64,000 nucleotides of DNA. Source: Halobacteriales archaeon QS_1_68_20 (GTDB taxonomy: Archaea; Halobacteriota; Halobacteria; Halobacteriales; PXRE01). The translations under genes were made by a program, and so were the position numbers. The stretch spans positions 110,597-174,596 of the forward strand of contig PXRE01000033.1 of the NCBI GenBank assembly GCA_003021085.1. The letters are read 5' to 3'. The notes under the pieces were generated by a model, which was given only the letters and a program-made list of their open reading frames with translations, had not been told where the DNA came from and ran no database searches. Below are positions 51,428 to 61,240 of this stretch, piece by piece (positions within the stretch are counted from its first letter, which is position 1; each line of letters opens with the position of its first letter).

Positions 51428-52339
51428 TCACTCCTCGTCGCGGGCGACCACGCGCGCGTCCTCCTTCCACTCGCCGAGTTCCTTCGGGTCGACGTGGACG
51501 AAGGCGTCGTCGACCTCGTCGATCCCCTGGATCGACTCCATCACCGCGGTCTCGATCTCGTGGGCCTCCACGAGCGTGTGGTCGCCTTCGACCTCCACGT
51601 GCAGGGAGACGTCGACCTCCGGGCCGACGTAGTGGGCGATGACGTCGTGGACGCCCTCGACCTCGGGGGGGCCGAGCGCCCGCTCGACGATCTCCTCGCG
51701 GAGTTCCTCCGGCGGGGCCGCGCCGACGAGGTAGCTCAGGTTGTCCCGTACCACGTCGATACCCGTGTAGACGACGAACACCGCGACGACCCCCGCGGCA
51801 ATCGGGTCCAGCACCGGGTACCCGAGTTGGGCCCCGGCGACCCCCACGAGCGCGGCGCCCGCCGCGAGCACGTCGTTGCGGTTGTCGACGGCCGTGGCGG
51901 TCACCGCGGGTGAGTTCGTCCGCCTGCCGACGCGCAGACAGTAGCGGTACAGCCACAGTTTCACACCGATGGCCAGCGCGAGGACGGTGATCGCGGCGGG
52001 CCCGGTCGGCGGCGCGATTTCCCCGGTGAGCACGGCCTCGACCGCCCCGTAGAAGATGGCGCCGCCGGCCGCGAAGATGGACACCGCCACGAGTAGCGAG
52101 ACGAACGGTTCGATCCGCTCGTGGCCGTGGGGGTGTTCGAGGTCCGGCGGCTGGGTCGTCAGGTAGAGGCCGCCGAGCACGACGAAGCTGTACCCGACGT
52201 CCGCGAGGCTGTTGATCGCCTCGGACCCGACCGCGAGACTCCCCGAGAGGTACCACGCCGCCGCCTTCGCCGCCACGAGCATTGCGTTGGCGGCGAGGAC
52301 TACGATGCCGACGCGGCGGAGCGTCCGGCGTTCCGACAC
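51428..52339 (-). CDS. Cation diffusion facilitator family transporter
   Basis: 303 residues, six helices plus a C-terminal cytoplasmic ferredoxin-like domain. Transport-site motifs: SEAINSLADVGYS in helix 2 and TAVDNRNDVLAA in helix 5 (DxxxD, a pattern often linked to Mn or Fe rather than Zn). HPHGHERIEPF follows helix 2. The C-terminal domain (VHDVIAHYVGPEVDVSLHVEV) is intact. GTG start at 52339 gives the usual short N-terminus; the frame upstream overlaps the HIT gene and is a shadow. Confidence 0.9.
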   Translation of the reverse strand: MSERRTLRRVGIVVLAANAMLVAAKAAAWYLSGSLAVGSEAINSLADVGYSFVVLGGLYLTTQPPDLEHPHGHERIEPFVSLLVAVSIFAAGGAIFYGAVEAVLTGEIAPPTGPAAITVLALAIGVKLWLYRYCLRVGRRTNSPAVTATAVDNRNDVLAAGAALVGVAGAQLGYPVLDPIAAGVVAVFVVYTGIDVVRDNLSYLVGAAPPEELREEIVERALGPPEVEGVHDVIAHYVGPEVDVSLHVEVEGDHTLVEAHEIETAVMESIQGIDEVDDAFVHVDPKELGEWKEDARVVARDEE

Positions 52340-52379
52340 GTCAACGGATACGAACGGGGGAATGAAGGACGTGTCGATG

Positions 52380-52919
52380 CTACGGCTCGCGGATCCGGAC
52401 CGCCCGGCCATCGCCCTGGACTTCGGTCCCCTCCTGGGCCGCGAACGCCTCGTGCAGGCGCTCGTAGGTGTCCGAAAGCGCCTCCACGATGACCTTCGTG
52501 TCCGAGATGACCGGCATGAAGTTGGTGTCGCCTTGCCAGCGCGGGACGACGTGGGTGTGCAGGTGGTCGCCGACGGATCCGCCCGCACCCTCGCCGAGGT
52601 TCAGGCCGGCGTTGAAGCCGTCGGGCCACAGCGCGGCTTCCAGCGCGTCGAAGGTTCGCTGTTTCAGGCGGGCGTGGTCCAGCAGTTGCTCGCCGTTCAG
52701 GTCCCGGTAGTCGCCGGTGTGGGCGTGGGGCACGACCATCACGTGGCCGGGATTGTAGGGGTAATTGTTTAGCAGGACGTAGGCGCGTTCGCTCCGCGCG
52801 ACGATCAGGTGCTCCCGGTCGTCGCCCCGCTCGGGCAACTCACAGAAGACGCACCCGTCGACTTCGTCTCCCTCGCGTTCGACCCACTCGATACGCCACG
52901 GTGCGAACACCTGCTCCAT
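52380..52919 (-). CDS. HIT family nucleotide hydrolase
   Basis: 179 residues. HIT motif DHLHTHVVPRW (near 118-128), CVFCELPER zinc pair near 23 and YPYNPGHVMVVPHAHTGDY, all typical of HIT hydrolases related to Ap4A phosphorylase/FHIT. It probably hydrolyses dinucleoside polyphosphates or nucleoside phosphoramidates. The CDF gene starts 40 bases downstream, same strand, possibly co-transcribed. Confidence 0.92.
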   Translation of the reverse strand: MEQVFAPWRIEWVEREGDEVDGCVFCELPERGDDREHLIVARSERAYVLLNNYPYNPGHVMVVPHAHTGDYRDLNGEQLLDHARLKQRTFDALEAALWPDGFNAGLNLGEGAGGSVGDHLHTHVVPRWQGDTNFMPVISDTKVIVEALSDTYERLHEAFAAQEGTEVQGDGRAVRIREP

Positions 52920-52979
52920 GACTACCCCTGGGAACGCCGTCGGCTTCAGTGTTGACGTCGACCGGCGGCCCCAGGACCC

Positions 52980-53228
52980 TAACCAATTAGCAGTTTAGGA
53001 TCGTTCTAACTCCCTGAATTCGTGTTATATTGTTTATTATTTATTCTCAAATTTCACAGTAACACATCCCCTATTAAGCATACGAATGTTTTACAGGGCG
53101 TTTTGAACTATCTAAAGATATTTAATCGATTTATTTCCTTCGAAGTCGGCGCAGTCTTGCGATGAACGGTCTATCCTACCCGAAAACGGATCACAGTGTT
53201 TATATCATGTGGCTAAGCTTGTAGGCGT
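52980..53228. other. AT-rich intergenic region
   Basis: About 250 bases with clearly higher AT than any other stretch, for example TATTGTTTATTATTTATTC near 53029 and AAAGATATTTAATCGATTTA near 53114. No open frame of note. It ends with a TATA box (TTTATATC near 53200) for the zinc-ribbon gene at 53229. The rest has no explained role; an untranslated RNA, protein-binding region or insertion scar are possible. Confidence 0.5.
53198..53208 (+). promoter_or_regulatory. Promoter of small zinc-ribbon gene
   Basis: GTTTATATCAT is about 25 bp ahead of the ATG at 53229, consistent with a leaderless transcript. Confidence 0.6.
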
Positions 53229-53432
53229 ATGGCAACTGAATCGCCGTCCCCACTCCACGACCAGACCGAACACTGCGAGAGCTGCGATAGGGAGACCCAA
53301 CACTCGGTTAGCGTCGAGATTCGGACCGAGAGCGGCAAGCGCGAGAACGCCGAGTTCTCGCGTGAACCCTACCGGGTGGCTAAGTGTATGGCCTGTGGTA
53401 CGGAGCGGAGCCAGCGGATGAACAACGCCTGA
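53229..53432 (+). CDS. Small zinc-ribbon protein (DUF7835-like)
   Basis: 67 residues with two Cys pairs, HCESCDRETQH near 16-22 and KCMACGTERS near 53-57, forming a beta-ribbon that should bind one zinc. Acidic and soluble. Haloarchaea encode many such micro-zinc-finger proteins; some affect motility or biofilms, but this one is not characterised. Strong TATA box upstream. Confidence 0.8.
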   Translation: MATESPSPLHDQTEHCESCDRETQHSVSVEIRTESGKRENAEFSREPYRVAKCMACGTERSQRMNNA

Positions 53433-53533
53433 GTAAGGAGCTTCTACCGCCGCATCCACAAAACGGCTAATCCTGATTTTCCTGGCGACGTACGCTGACC
53501 GACGTCGGCCGGTAACGAGTTCCTACTAGCTCG

Positions 53534-54433
53534 TCACGCCGACCGCGTCGTCACTTCACAGCCGTCATCGGTGACGATGACCGTGTGTTCGGCCTGGCTG
53601 ACGAGGTTGCCGTCCTGTTCCTTGAGGACGGGGTAGCCGTGGACGACGTCCTGCATCTTCAGGCGGCGCAACGCCACGCCGACCCGGTCGACGTCCAGCC
53701 ACCGCTTGGCGAACGGCAGGGTGCGGAACTCCTCGGTGATCTGCTTGAGCGCCTGGCGGGCCTGTCGGTTGCGGACGCTACGCTCGTTCTCCAGGGCGTA
53801 AATCTGCTCGTCTGCGCCCTCCCGGACCTTCCCGGGGCCGTCGGTAGCGAACGGTTCGATGGCGACGACGTCACCCACGGACAGTTCGATCCCCTGCTGG
53901 GCCGCCCGGTTGGGGACGTTGGGTTCGACGTGCTGGTCCCAGTGGCCGAGACCGTGGCCCGTGAGGTTCACGACGGGGTTGTAGCCGTAGCCGTCGATGA
54001 CCTCCTCGATGGCGCTCCCGATCTCGCCAGTGTGGACGCCCGGTTCGACGGTGTCGAGCGCGGCCGCCAGGGCCTCCTCGCTGGCCTCCACGAGTTCGGG
54101 GTTGCCGGAGAAGTCCACCGTCACCGCGGCGTCGGCGAGCCAGCCGTCGACGTGGACGCCGATGTCGAACTTCACCATGTCCTCGCCGATGGCCCGGGCG
54201 TCGTCCGGGCCGGCCGCCCCGTGGGCGGCCTCCTCGTCGACGCTGATGTTCAGCGGAAAGCCCGGTTCGCCCCCGAGTTCCCGGATGTGCTCTTCGGACC
54301 ACTCGGTGATCTCGAGGTAACTCGTCCCGACCTCGACGCGGTCGACCAGTTCCTCGCGCACCTGTGCGAGAATCTCGCCCGCCTCGCGGTGCTTCTCGTA
54401 TCTCTCGGCGGAAAGATCCGGATCGTCTGCCAT
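53534..54433 (-). CDS. map: Methionine aminopeptidase, type II
   Basis: 299 residues. Removes the initiator Met. Metal ligands visible: DIGVHVDGWLAD (Asp near 90 and 101), GHGLGHWDQH (His near 161), IEPFATD (Glu near 194) and SQAEHTVIV (Glu near 284). The type II insertion with winged-helix-like helices (FRTLPFAKRWLDVDRVG) is present. Start MADDPDLSAERYEKH is the normal archaeal N-terminus. Confidence 0.95.
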   Translation of the reverse strand: MADDPDLSAERYEKHREAGEILAQVREELVDRVEVGTSYLEITEWSEEHIRELGGEPGFPLNISVDEEAAHGAAGPDDARAIGEDMVKFDIGVHVDGWLADAAVTVDFSGNPELVEASEEALAAALDTVEPGVHTGEIGSAIEEVIDGYGYNPVVNLTGHGLGHWDQHVEPNVPNRAAQQGIELSVGDVVAIEPFATDGPGKVREGADEQIYALENERSVRNRQARQALKQITEEFRTLPFAKRWLDVDRVGVALRRLKMQDVVHGYPVLKEQDGNLVSQAEHTVIVTDDGCEVTTRSA

Positions 54434-54539
54434 GGAACCGCCTTCGTACGAGGCTGGGAAAGCGGTTTCGCTCCAGGGGCCGTCGACGCTCCGGTCCTGG
54501 CCGCGCCGTGTGCCTCCGACGCGGGACGAACCGGCGGAA

Positions 54540-55675
54540 TCAGGGCGAGAACGCGTGCAGGGTCCCCCCGGCGTCGCCGACGTACACCGTCTCTCCGCCG
54601 ACCGCCGGCGAGGAGCACGTCAAACTCCGTTCGACGACTCGCTTCACTTCTCGGTTCCATCTGACAGCGAGACAGCAACCAGGTCGGACCCGCCGGTCAC
54701 CTGGAAGACGTAGTCGTCGTAGATGGCCGGCTGTGACGTCCGCCCGACGGTCGTGTCGAACGGGTTCCGGTCGTGCGTGTACGTCCAGTCGACGGCACCG
54801 GTTGACGGAACGAGTCCGTGCATGGCCTCCGGCTGGACGACGACGAGCGTGTTGGATGATCGACCCTGGGTGAGTGCGAACCCGTTCACCTCGCCTTCCT
54901 CCGGGAGGTTCGTTCGCCACAGCTCGTCGCCGATGCTGGCGCGGTGGGCGTTCACGAACCCGGATTCGGGGCTGAGATAGACCCGGTGGTCCCCGCCACC
55001 CTGGACGTCCGTGTCGAGGGCGCAACTGGTGAAGCTCCCGCCGACTGCTCCCAGATCTGCGAACCGCTCTGTCCGTCGATCGCCCGGAGCCGCCGCCCGT
55101 CGTCCGAAGAACCGTCCGGGGAGACGTAGTAGGCCTGGTAGACCCGTCCGGACGCGTCGTTCGTCGCCGAGTGGACCGACCCGTCTCCGGTGGGCGCCGC
55201 CACCGCCCGGAGCCGTCGTCCGGATCGACCGAGTGGATCGCGCCGTCGCGGGTGGTCACCCAGACGTACCGGTCCTGGCCCCTGTTCTCGCTGACGGCGG
55301 TCGGGGCGGATCGATCTCCACCCCGGCGTCGCACGTCCATTTGGTCCCCCCGTCGTTCGGATCGAGTGCGTAGAGTTCACCGTCCACGGTCCCGACCAAC
55401 ACGCTCTCGTGACCGCCGACGGGTGAGCCGGTTATCTCGGACCCGAGCGACCGCGACCACCGCTCCGACAGCGGCAGCGACAGATTTCCACCCACGCTCG
55501 CCGTGTGCCTGGGGCCTCCGCGGTCGGTGGGCCAGGCCGGTGCGTTGTAACTCGAACCGGGCTGTTTTCCCGGGGTTCCAGTGGCTGCCTGTTCCGAACA
55601 CCCAGCCAGTCCGACCGCCACTGCTGTCCCGAACGCCGCTATACCCCGTTCCACGAATTCTCGTCGTGACGACAT
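54540..55675 (-). pseudogene. Frameshifted PQQ-like beta-propeller Tat lipoprotein
   Basis: Starts MSSRREFVERGIAAFGTAVA with lipobox GLAGC (near 27), then propeller repeats of the quinoprotein type: GTVDGELYALDPNDGGTKW, VWVTTRDGAIHSVDPDDGSG, VGGETVYVGDAGGTLHAFSP. These and the segments between (RLRAIDGQSGSQIWEQSA; LVVVQPEAMHGLVPSTGAVD) fall in three different frames, with shifts near 55300, 55200, 55030 and 54660. An outer-surface PQQ/WD-like repeat protein that is broken, or a gene with several sequencing indels. Confidence 0.7.
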
Positions 55676-55819
55676 ACGATCCGAAAACCCACGTATTGTA
55701 ATAATACTTGTCGCACAACAATTAAAATGCAAATATGCGGGGTGCCCACGACGACTGTACCGGTCGAACATCGTCGCGGGACGGACGCTAGCTCCCGCTT
55801 TCGTGACGGACGACCGGAC

Positions 55820-55939
55820 TCACGTCCGGGACACCGACCGAACGTCCCACCCGCACTCGGGGCAGGCGTCGACGCCCTGTACGTTCGCGACCGTCGTCTC
55901 ACACTCGGGACAACGGCGCTGGGCCGTAACTCGTTCCAT
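55820..55939 (-). CDS. Tiny double-CPEC zinc-ribbon protein
   Basis: 39 residues: [20 protein letters not shown] then [16 protein letters not shown]. Two CPEC pairs 19 residues apart form one zinc site. A TATA box (GGTTTATTATCG on the minus strand, near 55962-55973) is about 28 bp upstream, so the mRNA is probably leaderless. Too short for routine calling, but this type is frequent in haloarchaea. Confidence 0.65.
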   Translation of the reverse strand: MERVTAQRRCPECETTVANVQGVDACPECGWDVRSVSRT

Positions 55940-55960
55940 TACCGACCGACCATACGTTCG

Positions 55961-55973
55961 ACGATAATAAACC
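55961..55973 (-). promoter_or_regulatory. Promoter of tiny zinc-ribbon gene
   Basis: GGTTTATTATCGT on the minus strand, 22-34 bp before the ATG at 55939. The rest of 55974-56236 holds AT-rich patches (CCTTATGTACG near 56018) but no gene that I can support. Confidence 0.5.
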
Positions 55974-56236
55974 TCGGGTACGACGACCGTCGAAAAATTG
56001 CCGGTCGTCACGGTCGATTCCCTTATGTACGCTCGTTCGATGTATAGGTAATCGCCGTGGTTCGGGCGTCGATCCGGTTGACCGCTACTCGTCGACTCGA
56101 TGGCCGCGACCGTCGCCGTCGTCTCGTCGTCCGCCCTGGTGTCCCTGGCCTCGTCGACTCATGAAAATTCTCGGTGTGTCTATGACGCGGTCACGCGCTG
56201 GTCGTGGCGCCGGGGTCGCCCGGCGCCACGGCCCGA

Positions 56237-56986
56237 TCACTTCCTGCGGAACTGGCCAGTATCGGGGTCGCGGCGCTGCTGGCGGGCGGAGTGGCGGCCG
56301 CCGCGACTCCGGCCTTGGTGGCCGCCGAACTGCTCGCCGTGTTGCTGGCCGTGCTGGTGGTGTTGCTGGCCCTGCTGGTGTCGTTGCTGGCCCTGCTGGT
56401 GTCGTTGCTGGCCTCCTCGTCGACTCTGCTGTTCGAAGCGCTGGCCCGGTTCACCGTCAAAGTGCCCGGATTGCCCACCAGCACCGCCCGTCTGCTGGCC
56501 GGTCCCGCCGGTTTGCTGGGCCCCGTGTCGGGTCTGGCGGCCCTGCTGGCCGTGCTGGCGCTGGCCGCCACCCTGCTGGCCTCGTTGTTGGCCGGTGCCA
56601 CGCATCTGCTGACCGCTCATCCCCTGGTACTGGCCGTGCTGGCGTCGTTGCTGACCCTGCTGGTGTTGCTGGCCGTACTGATGACGTTGCTGGCCGTGCT
56701 GGTGTCGTTGCTGGCCGTGCTGGTGTCGTTGCTGGCCGTACTGATGACGTTGCTGGCCTTGCTGGCCCATCTGGCCCTGCTGGCGGCCGTGGGTCCGGCC
56801 TCCCTGCTGTTCCCACTGGCGTTGCTGGCCGTGTTCACCGCCGAACTGCTGGCCACTATGCTGTGCGCCCTGATGCTGTTGGTGTCCGCCGTGTTGTCGG
56901 CTCTGGTGCTCGCCCTGCATCCCGCGCTGTCGTCGTCCTTCCTGGCCCTGTTCTCGTCCCTGGTGTCCTTGGCGTCGTTGATTCAT
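56237..56986 (-). CDS. Gln/Gly/His/Arg-rich low-complexity protein
   Basis: 249 residues, about one third Gln with Gly, His and Arg, few acidic residues: very unlike the acidic haloarchaeal norm. Internal 7-residue units (QQRHQYG, QQRHQHG) repeat near residues 76-112 and again as QQGQQRH variants near 190-215. It starts MNQRRQGHQGREQG and ends RDPDTGQFRRK. A TATA-like GGGGTTTATTCTC (57062-57074) lies upstream. The opposite strand is also open and would give a Leu-rich protein; the promoter and clean ends favour this strand. Function unknown; possibly RNA/DNA-binding or disordered scaffold. Confidence 0.5.
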   Translation of the reverse strand: MNQRRQGHQGREQGQEGRRQRGMQGEHQSRQHGGHQQHQGAQHSGQQFGGEHGQQRQWEQQGGRTHGRQQGQMGQQGQQRHQYGQQRHQHGQQRHQHGQQRHQYGQQHQQGQQRRQHGQYQGMSGQQMRGTGQQRGQQGGGQRQHGQQGRQTRHGAQQTGGTGQQTGGAGGQSGHFDGEPGQRFEQQSRRGGQQRHQQGQQRHQQGQQHHQHGQQHGEQFGGHQGRSRGGRHSARQQRRDPDTGQFRRK

Positions 56987-57229
56987 AGAGGATCACTCGC
57001 AGTTCGTGACGTACCGGTCTGGGTCGCTCCAGTTACGCCCTCCGTGACTGGAACGCCGATAGAGAATAAACCCCGAAATCGTTTCGGGAGTTCACCGGCG
57101 GAAGCATGGCGTTACTCCCTGGAAACCGTATCGTGATTCACTCGACGGTGGAGAACCCCACCGGCGGGCGGATGCGTCGACCGACGACGCGGCAGTAACG
57201 AGCGGTTACGGATGGCCACAGTCGGGTAA

Positions 57230-58186
57230 TCAGTCCCTCGCCACGGCGGTCTGCATCCCCTCGCTGTTGAACGCGCTCCCTGCGTTGCCCTGGCGGTCGA
57301 GGACGATGACGCCGGCGGACGACCCGGTGAGTTCGCCGAACTCCTCGATGGCCAGTTCGGCCGCCGCGTCGGCGCTCGCCCCTCGCTCCAGATGTCGAAC
57401 GGCACGCCGCGAGAGGGTCACGCGGGCGATGTCCTCGCCGGCACCGGTCGCGCTGGCGCCGCCCGCCGGACTGCAGTAGAACCCGCACCCGACCTGCGGG
57501 ACGTCCCCGACGCGCCCAGCCAGCGCGGCCCACCGTCCGCCGGTCGACGTCGCGGCGGCGAACGAGTCGCCGTCGCGCGCGACCGCACCGACGGTGTCGT
57601 GGTCGTGTTCGTTCCCCTCGGCTACGCTCGCTCCGGCCACGTCTCCCCCGGCTACGTTCGCCCCGGCCGCGTCTCCCTCGGTCACGCGGCCGCCGGGATC
57701 GGTGCGGCCGAATCGCCCGCGGATCCACTCCAGTTGTTCGGGTGGTCCAGCGTCGACGGGAGCGTCCTCGTCGGCCCACTCCTCCCGGGTGCGGTCGGCC
57801 CGGAGGTCGACGCCGGTTTCGACGCCGAACGCCTCGGCGAGCGCGACGGCGTGGTCGCCGGCGACGAGGACGTGCGGCGTCTCCTCGAGTACGACCCTCG
57901 CCGCGGAGACGGCGTGTTCGACGCCGGCCATCGAGCAGACGGCGCCCACCGACCGGTCGGTGGTCATGAGGCCGGCGTCGGTACGGACCGCGCCGTCGCT
58001 CTGGATGGCCCCGCCGACCCCCGCGTTGAACCGCGGCGAGGACTCCAGCACGCGCACCGCCGACTCGACGGCGGACAGCGGCGTCTCTTCCCCTCGCCCC
58101 GTCTCGGCGGCCTCGTCCAGCACCGCCTGGCGTGGCTCCGGTTCGTCGGGTTCGCCCCCCGCACCGCCGTGGACGATGACCTGCAT
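57230..58186 (-). CDS. Isoaspartyl peptidase/L-asparaginase (Ntn-hydrolase)
   Basis: 318 residues, plant-type asparaginase. VIVHGGAGG at the start, FNAGVGGAIQSDGAVRTDAG and the autocleavage site HDHDTVGAVARDG (nucleophile Thr near 205) then GRVGDVPQVGCGFYCSPAGG are conserved. Precursor self-cleaves before the Thr. A linker just before the site carries short repeats (AGANVAGGDVAGASVAEGN), not typical of the family. The ATG MQVIVHGGAGG is used; upstream Met codons add a non-conserved tail. Confidence 0.93.
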   Translation of the reverse strand: MQVIVHGGAGGEPDEPEPRQAVLDEAAETGRGEETPLSAVESAVRVLESSPRFNAGVGGAIQSDGAVRTDAGLMTTDRSVGAVCSMAGVEHAVSAARVVLEETPHVLVAGDHAVALAEAFGVETGVDLRADRTREEWADEDAPVDAGPPEQLEWIRGRFGRTDPGGRVTEGDAAGANVAGGDVAGASVAEGNEHDHDTVGAVARDGDSFAAATSTGGRWAALAGRVGDVPQVGCGFYCSPAGGASATGAGEDIARVTLSRRAVRHLERGASADAAAELAIEEFGELTGSSAGVIVLDRQGNAGSAFNSEGMQTAVARD

Positions 58187-58279
58187 GGACGGGGGAATCC
58201 ACGGGGCCGACATAAGGGGTCGGGAACCGGTGGCCGGTGCCGATTATCGCTCGAACTAGCTGTCGGTCGCCGGGAGACG

Positions 58280-58705
58280 TCACTCCTCTGCAGGATCTGC
58301 CGTCTCACTGGCCGTCTGCCAGTCGGGTTCCGGTTCGCCGGGGCGGTGGCCGAGTCGCTCGGCGCACGGCCGGCAATCGTGGGTCGTCGTGCTCTCGATC
58401 CGCCGTCCGGGTAGTCCCCACTCGATCTCGTCGACGACCGCGTGGGAGGCGACGCGGGGGACGTCGCGTTCGCCGCAGTTGTAACAGACGTCGATGGACG
58501 CGACCCACTCGCGCTCGACGTGTTCCCGGCGGCCGAACTCCCAGGGCAACCCGACGTACCCCAGTTCCCGACCGGCCATGAGGCGAATGGGGTAGTCGAC
58601 GGTCAGCGCGGCCAGGAAGAGGGTGACGACGGCGCCGAGGATGGTCCCAGTCGTCCCCTGATCGCCGGGAACGAGCCTCAAAAGGCTGCCGTGTACGACA
58701 CCCAC
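58280..58705 (-). CDS. Membrane-linked zinc-ribbon-like protein, possibly frameshifted at the N-terminus
   Basis: 141 residues from a GTG start: helix ILGAVVTLFLAALTVDYPI near 22-40, then a soluble part with DVCYNCGERD and HDCRPCAERLG, two CxxC pairs. A better N-terminus, MSTPGEVQQRYREKHELKHG plus a helix (VGGIVLWVSYTAAF), lies in another frame at 58678-58782 and stops just inside this gene. A single-base shift near 58682 would join them into one two-helix protein. Family not recognised. Confidence 0.55.
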   Translation of the reverse strand: MGVVHGSLLRLVPGDQGTTGTILGAVVTLFLAALTVDYPIRLMAGRELGYVGLPWEFGRREHVEREWVASIDVCYNCGERDVPRVASHAVVDEIEWGLPGRRIESTTTHDCRPCAERLGHRPGEPEPDWQTASETADPAEE

Positions 58706-58877
58706 AGGACGATCCCACCCACTCCGTGTTTCAGTTCGTGCTTCTCGCGGTAGCGTTGCTGGACCTCTCCCGGCGTCGACATGCGATCCGGCACGTCCCT
58801 CCGGGAGAGGAAAAGGCTGCGCTTCCCGGATCGTCTCCGGCCCAACGCTTTTCGTCGGCCACTACCAGCCATCGGTC

Positions 58878-59090
58878 ATGGTCGTCTCGACCGACTCGCT
58901 CTGGGACGAACTGTCCGACGGGTTCCGCCGGGAGTTCGACGACGCCGTCGTCTACGCGGACGCCGAGATGGAGACGGTCCTCCACGAGGGTCCCGCTGTC
59001 GTGCTGGCCAACGGCTGGATCGAGTTGCCCAGCGGCCGCCTGCTCTCGCCCGACGCGGTCCACCACGTCGACCCCGGATCGACGGAGTGA
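58878..59090 (+). CDS. Small acidic haloarchaeal protein, function unknown
   Basis: 70 residues: MVVSTDSLWDELSDGFRREF, VLHEGPAVVLANGWIELPSG and a C-terminus ending HHVDPGSTE. Compact alpha/beta pattern, no Cys or membrane segment. Looks like a complete small conserved protein. Monocistronic. Confidence 0.65.
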   Translation: MVVSTDSLWDELSDGFRREFDDAVVYADAEMETVLHEGPAVVLANGWIELPSGRLLSPDAVHHVDPGSTE

Positions 59091-59260
59091 CCGACCACTC
59101 GGCGGCGGCCGTCCCCTGGGCCGTCTCACCGAATGTCATGTCGTAGGCCGTCCACGGCAGGATTGCACCGACGGCGAGCAGCCCGCCGCCCAGTGCTATG
59201 AATCGGCGCCGCCAGGACGCCGCGTGGTCCTCCTCGTAGGAACTCGTGGGGGCCGTTCGA
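59060..59260 (-). pseudogene. Possible membrane-protein remnant
   Basis: A minus-strand frame reads SSYEEDHAASWRRRFIALGG then GLLAVGAILPWTAYDM, which resembles the start of haloarchaeal membrane proteins (GGxLAxxGAxLPW). There is no start codon in the right place and the frame runs on through the antisense of the small gene at 58878. Weak; possibly a fragment. Confidence 0.25.
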
Positions 59261-59404
59261 CCGACCCCGAAACGTCTGTTTCGTTCAGACCGACGCCGAT
59301 GGAAACTGGTCCGACGCCGCGGTTGCCCGGACGCCCGGGCAATTTTCGCCGCTCGCGCCGGAAAGACAGCCCTTTTAGCCGCGCTGGCCCTCGCTTCGGA
59401 CGAC

Positions 59405-60667
<1,263 letters not shown>

Positions 60668-60712
60668 ACCGACCGAAACCGTCTCGCCGCTATCCGCCGG
60701 CACGGGGACCGC

Positions 60713-61049
60713 TCAATCCCGCCAGTCGGGGTCGTCCCGGGGCGGGCTGAACACGTCGTAGCCGATCACGGGGACGTCGCCGCGGTTCTCGGCGGCGTGG
60801 GGCTCGTCGCCGGCGAGGTGGTCGGTGTCGCCCTCACCGACCGGCATCTCCTCGCCGTCGACGACGAACGTGAGCGTCCCCTGGAGGACGAAGCCCAGTT
60901 GCTCTTGCGTGGCTGTGCTCGGGGACGGTGGCGCCCGGCTCGATGAAGAAGTGCTGCAGGTTCGCGTTCTCGCCGCGGGCCAGCAGCTTCAGGTGGACGC
61001 CGTCGACCGCCTCGGTGGCGTCTTCGGACTCCTCGGGGGCGATCTCCAT
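60713..61049 (-). pseudogene. Cupin domain protein with frameshift
   Basis: MEIAPEESEDATEAVDGVHL to GATVPEHSHA is the first half of a small cupin (metal His in EHSH). The second half QEQLGFVLQGTLTFVVDGEE, HLAGDEPHAAENRGDVPVIG and DVFSPPRDDPDWRD is complete but one base out of frame; the shift is at about 60910. Removing one base restores a 111-residue cupin. This may be an indel error or recent inactivation. The function would be metal-dependent; substrate unknown. Confidence 0.75.
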
Positions 61050-61240
61050 GGAGCCAAGGGCGTGGCCCAGCGATCTAAAGATTCTCGGCCCGGGACCCGC
61101 CGACCGCATCCAGGATCTCTCTGTACCGCCGTGAGAGAGACCGCCACCGATACGAAACGGTCCACGAACCGAGCAGCTGCCCGCCCGTCCAACACCACCA
61201 GATAGGTGTGTTTTTCACGCCCGGAAACCGAAACCGAGCC

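Noticed and set aside
56204..57136. Long + strand open frame giving a Leu-rich hydrophobic protein
   Set aside because: It is the antisense of the Gln/His repeat gene, lacks polar loops between supposed helices, runs through that gene's promoter and starts inside GC-rich non-coding sequence.
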